From: Aporrectodea caliginosa
Lineage: Eukaryota; Annelida; Clitellata; Crassiclitellata; Lumbricidae
Assembly: GCA_020284085.1 (NCBI GenBank)
Contig: JACEVL010000004.1
Span: 695,307 to 759,306, forward strand
Length of the DNA: 64,000 bases
Reading direction: 5' to 3'
Position 1 is the first letter of the stretch. Every line of letters begins with the position of its first letter. The notes below the pieces were generated by a model, which ran no database searches, was not told the DNA's origin, and saw only the letters and a list, made by a program, of their open reading frames with translations. Positions 10,754 through 20,989 of this stretch are shown here, in pieces. The translations under genes were made by a program, and so were the position numbers.

Positions 10754-12909
10754 CTACAATACACACATAATTAGAATTTAACATTAGGCCTAACATTCCT
10801 TCAGATTTTCTGCACAACTTACACCTAAAGTGCAAACAGTGCTCAGCATCAATGCAGCATTATTATTGGATTTCAGTTGATTTCTGAACCTTTAACTTAA
10901 CTTTATATCAGTGAGTTGGTTACTTGTGGGTGACTAGACAATTTGGTGCAAGACAATTCGGCGCAAGAAAAACTATCCGCACAATTGTAAATAATGTTTG
11001 GGGTTGGTTTTAGTAGAGTATAAGGTTCCTAAAATGGGCATCTTTGCCGAGTGATTTCAATTACAAAGTAGAGCACAATATTATTGTAAAATGTAGGGAG
11101 TTGTTTTCGTTGTATTACATATTAATGAAAACAACAGTTTGCAAGAAATGTCGCTGCGCCAAATTGTCGCCCGGTGAATTATCCCTGTGTCGCATTGTCT
11201 TGCGCAGAGTTGTCTTGCGCAGAATTGTCTTGTGTCTGGGGCCGAATAGTCTGGTGCCGAATTCTTCCGAGCCGAATTGTCCTAGAACCTACTTTTGCTC
11301 AAAGTACAGATACTTTAGGCTATATGATAAGTCTTATGTAACGATTTGACTGCCATAGCACTTGTTGCTATTGTACAAGTACGACAGTTTTACTGAAACA
11401 GCTATAGTTGTGTGATAAAAATATATATAAGTACTTACTACTCAGTACTCACCAGTATAGGGAGAAAATCGTTAGAAAAACAGACACAAATTGAGAGAGC
11501 AGTGTGATTCTCTGATTTTATTTCAGTTATCGGTTTAGTAAAAGTTAGGCCTATAGTTAATGATTTTTCATTTTAGTTATAGTTACAGTTATAGTTAGTA
11601 TTATTTTTAGTCACAGTTACTAGATTTTTATTTTAGTTACTACTTAGTTACAATAAGGCTAAGCGAAATTGCCTACGTACGCACAAGCTGTGCATATTAC
11701 AACTCGTTACACAATTTGCTTAAAGCTTCGAAAGGCTTTGTGAATACTTTTTACATTTATGCTACAAATTCGTCGATTCTGCTGATGAAGTCAAGCCATT
11801 CCACAGTGATCTCCTGTTCTGTTTTATTTGTCACTGATTTGTACTTGTAATGACTCCATACCATAGGCCTATTACCACGCTTGAGGCATGCTTAGGCTAC
11901 TACAGAATTACTATGACTACAAATTTTGCAAAATTGAGCTAGTCAACTTTGGTCGCAATCGCTATAGAAACGTTTACAAAATAAATAAATTTAATAAAAT
12001 GCGCTACTACTGGGTTAATTGACAAATCCAAAATCCGTGGCGAACATAAAGGCTAAAAGTTGTAGCGCATTTTCACTTTCTCGTGTTAGTCGATATTACA
12101 CTTTTTATTTTTTGTAGGCCTAACAAAAATAACGATGAATTTTCGTTAGTGTTTTTTTGTTATACTGTAGTTATAGGTATAGTTAATATTTTTAGTTACA
12201 GTTATGGTTATCGTTAACGAAATCACTTTATTTTCGTTAACGAACATTTTCGTTAACGTTATCGTTAACGAGAATCACACTGTGTGAGAGTAGGCCTAGA
12301 CTGCCTAGTGTGAGATGAGTGGCAATGTTTTCCCTATTAACTGTTTTGGGAACACCTGTTATGATTTTTGACTAGGTCATGACATACGTCATGACAACGG
12401 TGTTACAGAAGTCGTTCGATTAGATTGGCTAAGACTTTGTCTAGTCGATCGGTTGAAGCAATTTTACCTAAATATTTGGTCATAGTCTTGAACAATCAGA
12501 GACTAGGATTCCTTTCAGGACTTTTGTTAAACAAAGGTGCAAGAGACTAGAGATTTTCCATAGCTTGCACTATGTGATTATAGAACAAAGTTTAATGGAA
12601 GTCTTGGACTATAGACCTACCTAAATCGGTCAGTTTCTTTTCTGCTGCTTTTCCAGATGATTTATCAATCTGCCCAGTCGCATCTAAGACAACGTATGTT
12701 TCGTATCCTGAAAGCAAAAGTCATCCTACATATGCAAGTTATCACATTGTCATTAACTTATTATAATGTCATCACCACAGTCAAACTAATAGCACCAGGG
12801 GCGTACCGGTATATTTCGTCTAGAAAGTGGGGTGCACCAAATTTCGCATCGCTTCTCTTCACGACTGCTAGATAGTTACAACTGCACCATTTATTCGCCA
12901 TACCTACTA

Positions 12910-12968
<59 letters not shown>

Positions 12969-12992
12969 TTGATGATGATGATGATGATGATG

Positions 12993-13033
<41 letters not shown>

Positions 13034-16027
13034 GCATCATAATAATACATCATATAGTAATCTCTAAGTCCCTGAGGGATCCTGTATACCTCGGGGCAAA
13101 AAAAATAATAATAATAATAATTAATAAAACAATTGACTATGAGATGATAATGGTGGCAACGATGATGATGATGATAGTACCCGAAGCTGTAATAAGTCTT
13201 GAGGGATCTAATGAATGCCTTCCTCAAGGACTAAAAATCTGGTGGATTGTTTCCTCTGGTTATAGATGAAAACGAGCGAGGTATGGTAACCTCTGGTCCA
13301 AAGGTAAGGTGGTACGGGTACCCTCGTACCATTGAAAATAACACCTATAATACCACCACATCTATTACTCCCATCACCATCACCCCACCGCTCTTGTCAA
13401 TGTAAAATTACTAAAAGTGAAAATTATTAGGCCTACAGTGCTGACTTAAAGGAATACCAGTTATGACTACCACAGCGATTTTGCTACAATCTTTAATTTC
13501 TTATATTTTCTTAAAGTATTAAGTCTCACCAAGTTTTCGAGCATCCTTAGCAGTGTCGAAGAGGCAATATTCCAATGTCAGACCCACAAGAAAGACTGTC
13601 TTAACGCCTCGCTCGCGTAGCTTTTCGTGCAGCTCTGTATGCGTAAAATCACCATTGTCGAAGAAAGCTGAATAGGAGTCAACCTATAAGGAACAAACAT
13701 ACTCTACAAAGTCCTGATCAAAATCTGTCGTAATACTATACAGCTAATAATTATTATTCTAACTGAACACATAATTAATAATTTAAATTTAAAAGACTGT
13801 CAGATTTGCCATGCTCCAAAATTCAAATCTCTTTGGCCGGAATAAAAATGTCAAAAAATTAGGTAAATTGGACACCGAGGAGTCAAATTACTAAACGTCA
13901 ACAAACTGTTACCAGTAGAAATCAAGATAGACATCAAACCTGACAGTGCTGACCCTTGCGTATGACTGTATCCGCAGCTTCTCGTTTCAGGTCTTTATGG
14001 ATATGTGCATCATTTGTGTTTAGAATACAGTGGTCCGGCCAGAGTTTCTGTTGCAGTACGATAGTCTTGTTGTTGATAAGTGTAGTGCAGTTGACTGTGT
14101 AGCTGGCTCGTGTCGTTTCACTTTCACACAGTTGACCTGCAATGTAAAGTGTGAGATCAACTGCTAAGGGGACACCAACATCTAATTCGGGTGAGCATCG
14201 TCAGATCAGCGTCTCCTAGAAATTGGTCCAAGTGTGTGGAATATTTTCATAAACCTGTGGGTTATAGGACATGCCCACCCAATGTTTGGTTTGGATGTGC
14301 CAATGGTTATAATATATATCCACAACGTTTATGCATTTTCCCATAGAAAACCCAATTGTAACATGAGTATGTCGTCTGTAAACTGAAGGTGGAAAGAATA
14401 GGTGGCGTAGGAGAAGACTGCTACTGCGGCGAGATTAACGGCCACAGAGCTAAGTCGCCTTGGCTCGACCTAAGCAATGTCCTCTGGGGGACATGTGTCC
14501 TCGGGTACTTGCTCTGTCCCCCTTTCAATGCCCCCCTCGGCGACATCACGTGATGTCCCCCGGCGACTTGGCCTATGTCAGTCGCAATATAAAGCCCTTG
14601 GTGAAAGAAAAGAGACGACAGAGACAGAGCGATAGAGACAGAGGGAGAAAGAGACATAGAGACAGAGGGAGAAAGAGAGAGGGAGAGGGAGAGGGAGATA
14701 GCGAGGGAGAAGAAGAGGGAGAAGAAGAGGGAGAGGGAGAGGGAGAGGGAGAGGGAGAGGGAGAGGGAGAGGAGAGGGAGAGGGAGAGGGAGAGGGAGAG
14801 GGAGAGGGAGAGGGAGAGGGAGAGGGAGGGAGAGGGAGAGGGAGAGGGAGAGAGGAGAGGGAGAGGAGAGGGGAGAGGGAGAGGGAGAGGAGAGGGAGAG
14901 GGAGAGGGAGGGAGAGGGAGAGGGAGAGGAGAGGGAGAGGGAGAGGAGAGGGAGATCCGGATCCACCAAGGCAGAAGGAGAGTAAGAAGCGCCGAACATT
15001 CCTTTTCCGCCACACGATTTCGATAATACTTCAAATCCGAGGCTGGATCTTGGTGTTCGCTTCAGGAATTGCTCTTCTTCCGAAACCAACGTTCTTTAAA
15101 AATTAATGTGACTATGGCTATGTTCAACGCAGGCGGAACTATTCCAGTAGCAAAAGAGGAATTTATAAAGCAGTGGCGAGAAGATTTAGTATTGCACTGG
15201 TAGATTATTATCATCATCAGGGCTAAGAGTAAGTTTAAGAAACTGATTGAAAAAAATTAGCTCCTCAGGAATTGTAGAAGTTAGGGCAAAGGAATCAGGA
15301 AGAGACGGCGTCATGTAGGACTGACAGTTTGTGAGAGGCCGCGGTATCTTATCGCTTAGGGTTTTAGCAATACTCGAGAAGTAGCCTAAGAGTTAAATCT
15401 TTCGGCCGTAATTCCTACGTCAGTTATTAACACTGTTAATACATAGTTAGATCATCCTTTGTTGCGTTGCTATAGGATGTGTTTAAGAATGGTTATTGGA
15501 TGTATGAAGAATGTATTAAGATGTATTAAGAATGTTAAGAATCTAATAACTTTCCAGGTATGTTTTAAGTCGTCATTGTATTTTAGAAATTCTGAGGCAG
15601 AGTTATTTTGCTGGTTTCAATATTCTAAGCGAATATAATTATCATATATGATATATATATATATGAGAAAAATTCAACACTTATATATACCTGTATTCAG
15701 ATAGGTTAAATTAATCGTCTGATAGACCATTTGATTTGGATGTGATGATGCAAATGACACATGATTGACACAGTGCCAATCCTGTGTGAAGACCACGAGA
15801 CTGAAGTGCTTGTCATAGTTTTGGCGGATTGTGTTTATGACCGGAATAATGTCTTCTCCATCTTTAACTGCAAGGCTTCCATTTCCCAGGAAGCAGTTTT
15901 GCACATCGACGACTAGAAGCGCTTGACCTGAAAGAACAGCTGGACAGTTCCAGAGCACAAGTAAAAGCACGAGACTTACAGTTGTGGTGCCACCTAGTGG
16001 TGAGAGGATGCAGACTGATTTCAGCAT
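10635..16027 (-). CDS. Secreted nicotinamidase/isochorismatase-like protein, copy 1 (5 exons)
   Basis: The exons join as 16027-15691, 14136-13940, 13683-13530, 12707-12621 and 10753-10635 with matching phases, giving 297 residues. Residues 1-35 form a signal peptide with the core VSLVLLLVLW. Family marks follow: the active-site Asp in ALLVVDVQN, the metal-binding set in TQDWHCVNHVSF and KLWPDHC, the catalytic Lys in IRKG, VDSYSAFFDN and the catalytic Cys in LEYCLFDTA. Known nicotinamidases hydrolyse nicotinamide to nicotinate; I infer the same or a related amide substrate. Sequons NGS, NLT, NCT and NKT suggest glycosylation. The C-terminus is hydrophobic (AALICIVLAINHL) and could be a GPI signal. 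The start chosen is the ATG directly after a good acceptor. Another ATG nine codons upstream would need no splice there. Confidence 0.88.
10934..11285. mobile_element. Foldback element with arrays of ACAATTCGGC-like repeats, unique to unit 1
   Basis: The left end CTAGACAATTTGGTGCAAG is mirrored by the right end GAATTGTCCTAG. Each arm repeats the AGACAATTCNGCGCA unit in opposite orientation. Unit 2 lacks the block: GTTGGTTACTTG runs straight into AAAGTACAGA at about 26870-26890. It lies in intron 4 of copy 1. Confidence 0.65.
11500..12282. mobile_element. Non-autonomous hAT-like element, unique to unit 1
   Basis: The ends CAGTGTGATTCTC and GAGAATCACACTG are perfect inverted repeats, flanked by imperfect 8-bp duplications TGAGAGAG and TGTGAGAG. 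The interior is AT-rich with TTAGTTATAGTTACAG-type and CGTTAACGTTATCG-type repeats and no coding capacity. The corresponding unit 2 site (about 27050-27065) is empty. Confidence 0.75.
12621..12707 (-). CDS. Nicotinamidase-like copy 1, exon 4
   Basis: Encodes GYETYVVLDATGQIDKSSGK between acceptor TTTCAG and donor GTAGGT. It is 87 bases, the same length as in copy 2. Confidence 0.85.
12908..13033. repeat. Compound trinucleotide microsatellite (CTG/GAT/AAT)
   Basis: A run of CTG units passes into GAT units and then AAT units without interruption, in intron 3 of copy 1. A smaller ATA run lies at 13100-13123. Confidence 0.95.
13530..13683 (-). CDS. Nicotinamidase-like copy 1, exon 3 (catalytic Cys)
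   Basis: Starts VDSYSAFFDNGDF and carries LVGLTLEYCLFDTAKDA. The residue before Tyr-Cys is Glu here but Asp in copy 2 and in most family members. Confidence 0.9.
13940..14136 (-). CDS. Nicotinamidase-like copy 1, exon 2
   Basis: Carries KLWPDHCILNTNDAHIHKDL and ends TVIRKGQHCQ with the catalytic Lys. Junctions are TTGCAG and GTTTGA. Confidence 0.9.
14435..15015. other. Unit 1-specific insertion with palindrome, TATA-like box and purine tract
   Basis: This block is absent from unit 2, where the flanks meet near 31090. It contains a 16-bp perfect palindrome with core TCACGTGA (14542-14557), an AATATAAAG box near 14585, and then a 310-base purine-only tract. Its nature is unknown; an LTR or LINE 5' end is possible. 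Confidence 0.45.
14638..14955. repeat. Polypurine (GAGAGG)n-type repeat
   Basis: Almost pure A/G on the plus strand, made of GGGAGA and GAGAGA units. It produces long low-complexity reading frames on both strands that are not genes. Confidence 0.95.
15640..15665. repeat. (AT)n repeat
   Basis: A short AT dinucleotide run just downstream of exon 1 of copy 1. A second AT-rich run lies at 16120-16168. Confidence 0.8.
15691..16027 (-). CDS. Nicotinamidase-like copy 1, exon 1 (signal peptide and active-site Asp)
   Basis: Opens at ATG immediately after acceptor CTGTTGCAG. Encodes MLKSVCILSP, the hydrophobic core, ALLVVDVQNCFLGNGS and FTQDWHCVNHVSFASS, and ends in phase 1 at donor GTATAT. Confidence 0.88.
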
Positions 16028-16224
16028 CTGCAACAGAAATGTATCGTACGTCAAAATAACCTTAAAATATTGACCTTAAAACGAAAGTGGAAAACCAGAA
16101 AATTGACCTTCTATATTATATAGGCTATATATATTAAATAATATATATATATATTTATATATATATTAAAAGTGTTGCAATCGTGTTTTAAATCAGGAAA
16201 TGACAATAGAAGGGGCGCTATAAC

Positions 16225-16276
16225 AAGTGTTCATACATACATACATACATACATACATACAGACATACATACATAT
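16225..16276. repeat. (CATA)n microsatellite
   Basis: CATA units follow an L2-like GGGGCGCTATA tail in the intron upstream of exon 1. Confidence 0.9.
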
Positions 16277-17402
16277 ATCTGGTTATAGCAATTCGGCACT
16301 TCGTCTGCTGTTCACTGAAATACTTCGCACTGTCAGGGTGCCGAGGTTAGTAAAGGTTTCAAGAACCTCCAACTCACGACCTGCAGCCGTTGAGAGTTAC
16401 TGGCCAGATAGCTAATCCGATGTGGTTTGGGTCTTGGTCTAATCCCAGTTGATTTCCAAAACAAAAATATGGCCTCCCAGCCCATACCCTCCAGTGACAT
16501 CAGTAATATCTCTGCCATTTTTGCAGGCTTTTAGCAACTTATAATCTATAGGTCTGTGAAGACCACCTCCCTAATGGTGGTGCTTACCATGCCACAATGG
16601 ACTGCGGGCTTCACTGGTGCCCAACTACAACGTGGTTACGTACGTTGTTCTAGAATCGGTAGGCTGCAGAGTAGGGTAATAAGTTTTTGAGATTTTGGTT
16701 AAGGAAACACGCAGGCTTTTAGAATCAATAACTGAAATGGGCAGTACAAACCAGATTCACGATATGCTATTTCTGCTACAGGGTTTTGTAGGAGTCTAAT
16801 AATACTGAGAAGTTATTATTATATGAGCATGTCTGCTATGCATAATTTAAGTTTACTAGCAGAATTAATAAGAACTGCTTGGAAAATCCTAAACCATATC
16901 ATTACTTTTACATTTACTTATGGGTTAAAATATTTAAGGCAATGCTGTTTCTAATAATGCTTGTTAGAATTGAAACCTGTGCAATTTCTTAGAGTGAAGT
17001 GATAATAATTATTATTATTATTAAGTTCCACGAATAAAGTGCTGCATGGAGAATTTCCACGAGTCAGACAAAATTAATATTCATTGCCTCTTTGTTACTG
17101 TTAATTTCAGGATAAAAGTAGGCCTACCTTGTGTTCATACAGTTTTTTGAACTGTATCTTCTATACCGTAGTCAACCTACAAAACAGCAAAAACTTCACG
17201 TCTATAACTTGTTATTAGGTCTAATATAGATGCAGCAGGTATGGAAAGAATGTTGAGAGTTTGAATTTGAATTTTCTGAAAAAGTTATTTTATCATAATA
17301 TTATTCTGTTCTCAACAAGTCATAGACTGAATTTTCTGTACTTTAATCAGGCATAATCCAGACTCTACGAGTTAATACATAACTCAGTTCATGTGACTTA
17401 AT

Positions 17403-17530
17403 TATGGATTGTCTTCTTGGCCTTCGACCGGACTTGCCCTGGAATTTGGCTAGGACAACGATTGAAGTCTGAGCATTATTACATTGGCTCTTTAGAAGTT
17501 CTTGGACAAGATTTGGTTAGACCTGTGGTC
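17403..17530 (+). mobile_element. L2-like LINE 3' fragment predating the duplication
   Basis: Matches 36711-36840 in unit 2 and a fuller copy at 60690-60970 (shared GACTTGCCCTGGAATTT-like block and GCATTATTACATTGGC-like block). Its presence in both units dates it before the duplication. Confidence 0.55.
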
Positions 17531-17577
17531 CTTTTTTTAAACGAAATGTATTAGATGTGATGTGATAGTAAACTTAC

Positions 17578-17790
17578 CAATCTGCACTTCCTTCCTTGCT
17601 CAGCTCGCAAGAATAAGCGACCTTCAGCCTCTGTTCGCTGCAATATCCCATTCAGTGGCACTGATCCAACGTCCGTTAGCTAAGTTTAACTATCCAAAAT
17701 CAATCACATGACAAAGTTGCCAAGACACACCCCTATCAGTTGATTAGTTGATAGCTGCCTCTTTCAGGATGAGACGTTGAATTAACGGAT
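17578..17790 (-). other. Presumed 5' non-coding exon of nicotinamidase-like copy 1
   Basis: A good GTAAGT donor on the minus strand ends a block strongly conserved with 36894-37128. A TATA-like box lies about 30 bases upstream of the inferred start. The only ATG seen (17707-17709) is followed directly by TGA, and this ATGTGA is also present in copy 2. Confidence 0.5.
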
Positions 17791-17817
17791 GTCGGCCTAT
17801 ACGAGAAGTCGAGAACT

Positions 17818-17826
17818 AAATATAAA
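17818..17826 (-). promoter_or_regulatory. TATA-like box, copy 1
   Basis: TTTATATTT on the minus strand, in a block conserved with 37156-37164. Confidence 0.45.
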
Positions 17827-17984
17827 CCTGGCCAACTCGGCTCAAAGGTCGGCTGAACTGCAGTGGATTAAGCAGGCCTATAGCCTACAATGTGCAAATT
17901 GACAACAGATCATGTCAGTACAGTAACTGTTGGACGAAATACAGACTTTGCACATTACGAAGTCTATTTTTGGGTTAACAAAGG

Positions 17985-18345
17985 CTTGAGTGTTTGGAAT
18001 AAGATTCCTCTCTTCATTCAACAGGTGGCCAATCTTTAATGTTTAAAAAAATGTTACGCATTCACTTGGTATATGATGTTATTATCAATTAGCCTAATTA
18101 ATTACTGCTAATAAATCTGCTGGTTAAGTTGTCCTTTTCCCTTCTGTTTGTCTCTTTTCGCTTAATAGTTTCATATTAATTGTATATTTATTGTATACTT
18201 TATGTACATGTACCATAGCAAATCAAGGTGTTAACCGTTCTGTTTTTTGCTAAGCTAATTATTAGCAAATAGTTGTCCCTGTTAGCGGGATTTGCATCCT
18301 TTTGGGGCCTTTCTTGCCACCTCACTCACCTGCTTGATATACGAA
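17985..18345 (+). mobile_element. LINE 3' end, same family as 1-595
   Basis: RT C-terminal remnant (VWNKIPLFIQQ) followed by a 3' UTR containing AGCGGGATTTGCATCC and TTTGGGGCC, matching 478-510. Confidence 0.65.
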
Positions 18346-19720
18346 GGTAGGCTATATAATCGGTTAACGTCATCCATCAGCAAAGTCTGCATTGCTGACA
18401 CAGAATGAAACAGATTTCTCTCATAGATGACGTTCCTCATCTTTAGAATATTCCGCTGCATAATCCTCTTCTTCTTTGGTACCCGGTAATGTAATTAAAC
18501 AAAGATTCACATTCATACTTTTCCATGAAAATAATTTTGAGCAGTTTCACTAAGTAGCCTAGTAGGCCTACTTATTAATGCAACTTATAGCCAATAATAA
18601 TAATAATTATACTAACTAATATTGAATCCTTTAAGATCAGCAAAGCCTATGCAGAAATAAACTTGAGCTACGAATAATTAATTTAGGGTGGTCTGCCTTT
18701 AAATAATATATTCAACCAATCAACTTTGTTCTAGCTTTTGTTACCTCCGTGTGCAAATTCCATTCTAAGCCGAATAATTCCGTGGATCAACAAATGCCTA
18801 GTAGTCTTTATCTCAAGACTGTACTCAGTGTACTGGCTTCATGGACTACAATGCTTTATTTTCTTTTGCCTAGTGGCCAATCGATACTAAATAGGTTTGG
18901 TTTAGCTGCGATTATTTAATGAGTAGGCCTATAATTCTTTAGCTTGCCCTTTATCACGAATGCCAGAAAAGCAAGGGCAAGCTCATATCCGAAAGCCAGT
19001 ACTTCAGTTACAATGCTTTCCTGTTCTAGGTAATAACCTGAGACCAGCAAATAATAATAAACAAACATTAGGCTACTCAGATGAATCACAGAAAATCAAG
19101 CGCAAGGTCATATCAGTTGATTGATATCAGTTGAACTTGAAGGGTAGGCATAATCCGCATCAACAATCGCATAGAAGCCATTGCTAGCTCGTCTTAGGAA
19201 GCCAGTAGGCTACAGTTATAGTTATTCGCAGGCCTTTTTCAGACTACTGGTATAGCTAATAAGTGGCCCGATACATCTGACGCCAATAATAGGCCTATTA
19301 TTAATATCCAACACAAATTCAGTGGTAGGTCTAACCATAGAAGAATCACCTTGAAGCTAATTAGCGCTAGTTGGCATAGTGAATAAGTATCAATTAGTGA
19401 ATGGTAATGCTCAGAATCTTTTCAGCAAACAGTGTCAACTGGCACCAGTAAAAGTCTACTTGTTGTGTGAGCCATTTTCTTAGTTATATAGGCCTACAAT
19501 TGTGTTATCTCTCCACTGCGTTTTAATTACATTAGCACCTCCGACATCCTAGTGGTGCTATTTACATGATGCATATACTACTATAAAACATTTATTTCAA
19601 AATTTACTTATTTAATTTCATAGTTGTTTCTTGTTCAATTCAACTAATAAATTTGAAAGTCATTTATTTCAGAAATGCACATAGTAAATCCTATTTAAAT
19701 AATATAGAAAAGCAACTGAA
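18346..19720. other. Non-coding AT-rich stretch with several TAGGCCTA palindromes
   Basis: No coding region was found. TAGGCCTA motifs are scattered through it, for example near 18568, 18925, 19293 and 19488. Confidence 0.4.
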
Positions 19721-19724
19721 ATAG

Positions 19725-19870
19725 AGGGGGCGAGTTTTTTAGGGGGAGACTTTGTATCGTAGAGGGGGAGATTCTGTTTCAATGGGAGAGACTTTGTTCT
19801 GATAGAGTCTCCGGGGGAGACATTATTTCAGCCAAGGGGATACTTGTTTCGAGGGAGACTTTAGATCTAT
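19725..19870. repeat. Irregular G-rich repeat (GGGGGAGACTTTGT-like)
   Basis: Five or more copies of a GGGGGAGACTTTGT-like unit with irregular 25-35 base spacing. Confidence 0.6.
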
Positions 19871-20022
19871 ATCGTGAAACGGGCCTGACCGCTCGGTCTA
19901 CGTTAAAACCGCGATCACAAAACAGCAATCGTCAAAAGCGCGAGCACAAAATAGCGATGTAAAAAAGCAGCGAATGATGTAAATCGTTATCGTAGGCTCG
20001 AAATTTCTCCAGCGCCCACAAA

Positions 20023-20465
20023 CAGTGGCGTAGCCAGACTTAAATTCAAGAGGAGGCAACTTCACAGACCAGTGCATATTTTTCCCAATAACCTTTTTTC
20101 AGACATTTTTTAAAACTCCGATGACACCTTTATACTTTTTTAAACTCCGATGACCTTTTTTAGACTTCCTTTAAAACCTCCAATGACCTTTTTTAGACTT
20201 TCTTTAAAAAATCCGATGACTTTTTTTAGACTTTCTTTAAAAAAACTCCGATGACCTTTTTTTTAGTCATTTCACCTTTTTTTACACTTTACCACTTGAC
20301 CTCGAACACAGGCGCCCTAACAACGAGACACGACACTTAAATTCAAGAGGAGGCAACTTGCCAAAATCCTGGTCATTTGCGTCGTTGGTCAATTGAAACT
20401 CCACTATATGGAAAAACCAAGAGGAGGCAATTGCCTCCTCCTGCCTTCATGTAGCTACGCCTATG
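20023..20465. mobile_element. Non-autonomous hAT element with 8-bp target duplication
   Basis: Begins CAGTGGCGTAGCCAGA and ends TAGCTACGCCTATG (imperfect terminal inverted repeats), flanked by CCCACAAA at 20015-20022 and 20466-20473. AGAGGAGGCAA occurs near both ends. The centre holds a tandem repeat. Confidence 0.85.
20095..20272. repeat. About 36-bp tandem repeat inside the hAT element
   Basis: About five units of the form TTTTTAGACTTTCTTTAAAA plus CTCCGATGACC, with small length changes. Confidence 0.75.
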
Positions 20466-20720
20466 CCCACAAAAGCGAAGTCGTAGAAACCAGCTTATGC
20501 ACTAGCGCTTAATCAGAACAAAATCGATAGGCAGGTGGTCAAAATCCGGAGAGTCAACAGACTCGGTTCGACGTGGCTTAAATTCTGTGAACTTATCACT
20601 AGGCTTGACAGACAAGCGTACATCAAGCTCTTGAAATAATACAATGACTAGTAGCCACTGCATTCAAAATAATATGACTGATATCAATTGGTTTGAACTT
20701 TGTTTTCACTTGTACAGTTT

Positions 20721-20945
20721 CTTTTGCCTGTAGCCTCCAGTCTGTAAGCTTATTAAATAATCTTACAGACTGGGGCTAAAGGCAAAAGGAAGTTCCTGAA
20801 CTAAGGATACCTGAAAATGAGAATGAATTTTTAGGTTTGTAGGTAGTATCTGCCTACATTGTTTAGGCAGACTCTAGGCAGACTCTATACCTACACTTTC
20901 AAGTTCATGTCTCATTTTCAGGTATCATTAATTCGGGAACTTCCG
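20721..20945. repeat. Foldback: two stacked inverted repeats
   Basis: 20721-20748 pairs with 20762-20788 (CCAGTCTGTAAG / CTTACAGACTGG core). The next block, GGAAGTTCCTGAACT with CCTGAAAATGAG, pairs with CTCATTTTCAGG and GGGAACTTCC at 20910-20945. Confidence 0.7.
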
Positions 20946-20989
20946 GGTATCAATCAAGTCCTGCAAGAACACTATTGGATGGTGCACTG

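Larger units (their letters stand above)
9761..20800. repeat. Segmental duplication, unit 1
   Basis: Collinear blocks shared with 25407-40000 include the common left start ATAAAAACTGCTGGGTTGCA, all five nicotinamidase exons and their introns, the promoter near 17.8 kb, a block at 16277-16460 (matching 35430-35610) and a block at 20573-20735 (matching 38050-38112 plus 39860-39990). Divergence is visible, with many substitutions and several transposons unique to one copy, so the duplication is not very recent. Confidence 0.85.

Noticed and set aside
14421..15089. Long Ser/Pro/Leu and Arg/Gly/Glu reading frames
   Set aside because: They are translations of the polypurine repeat and open on both strands.
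16333..16518. Short minus-strand frame shared with 35270-35614
   Set aside because: It is similar only because both lie in the segmental duplication. No domain is recognised and the frames differ in length.
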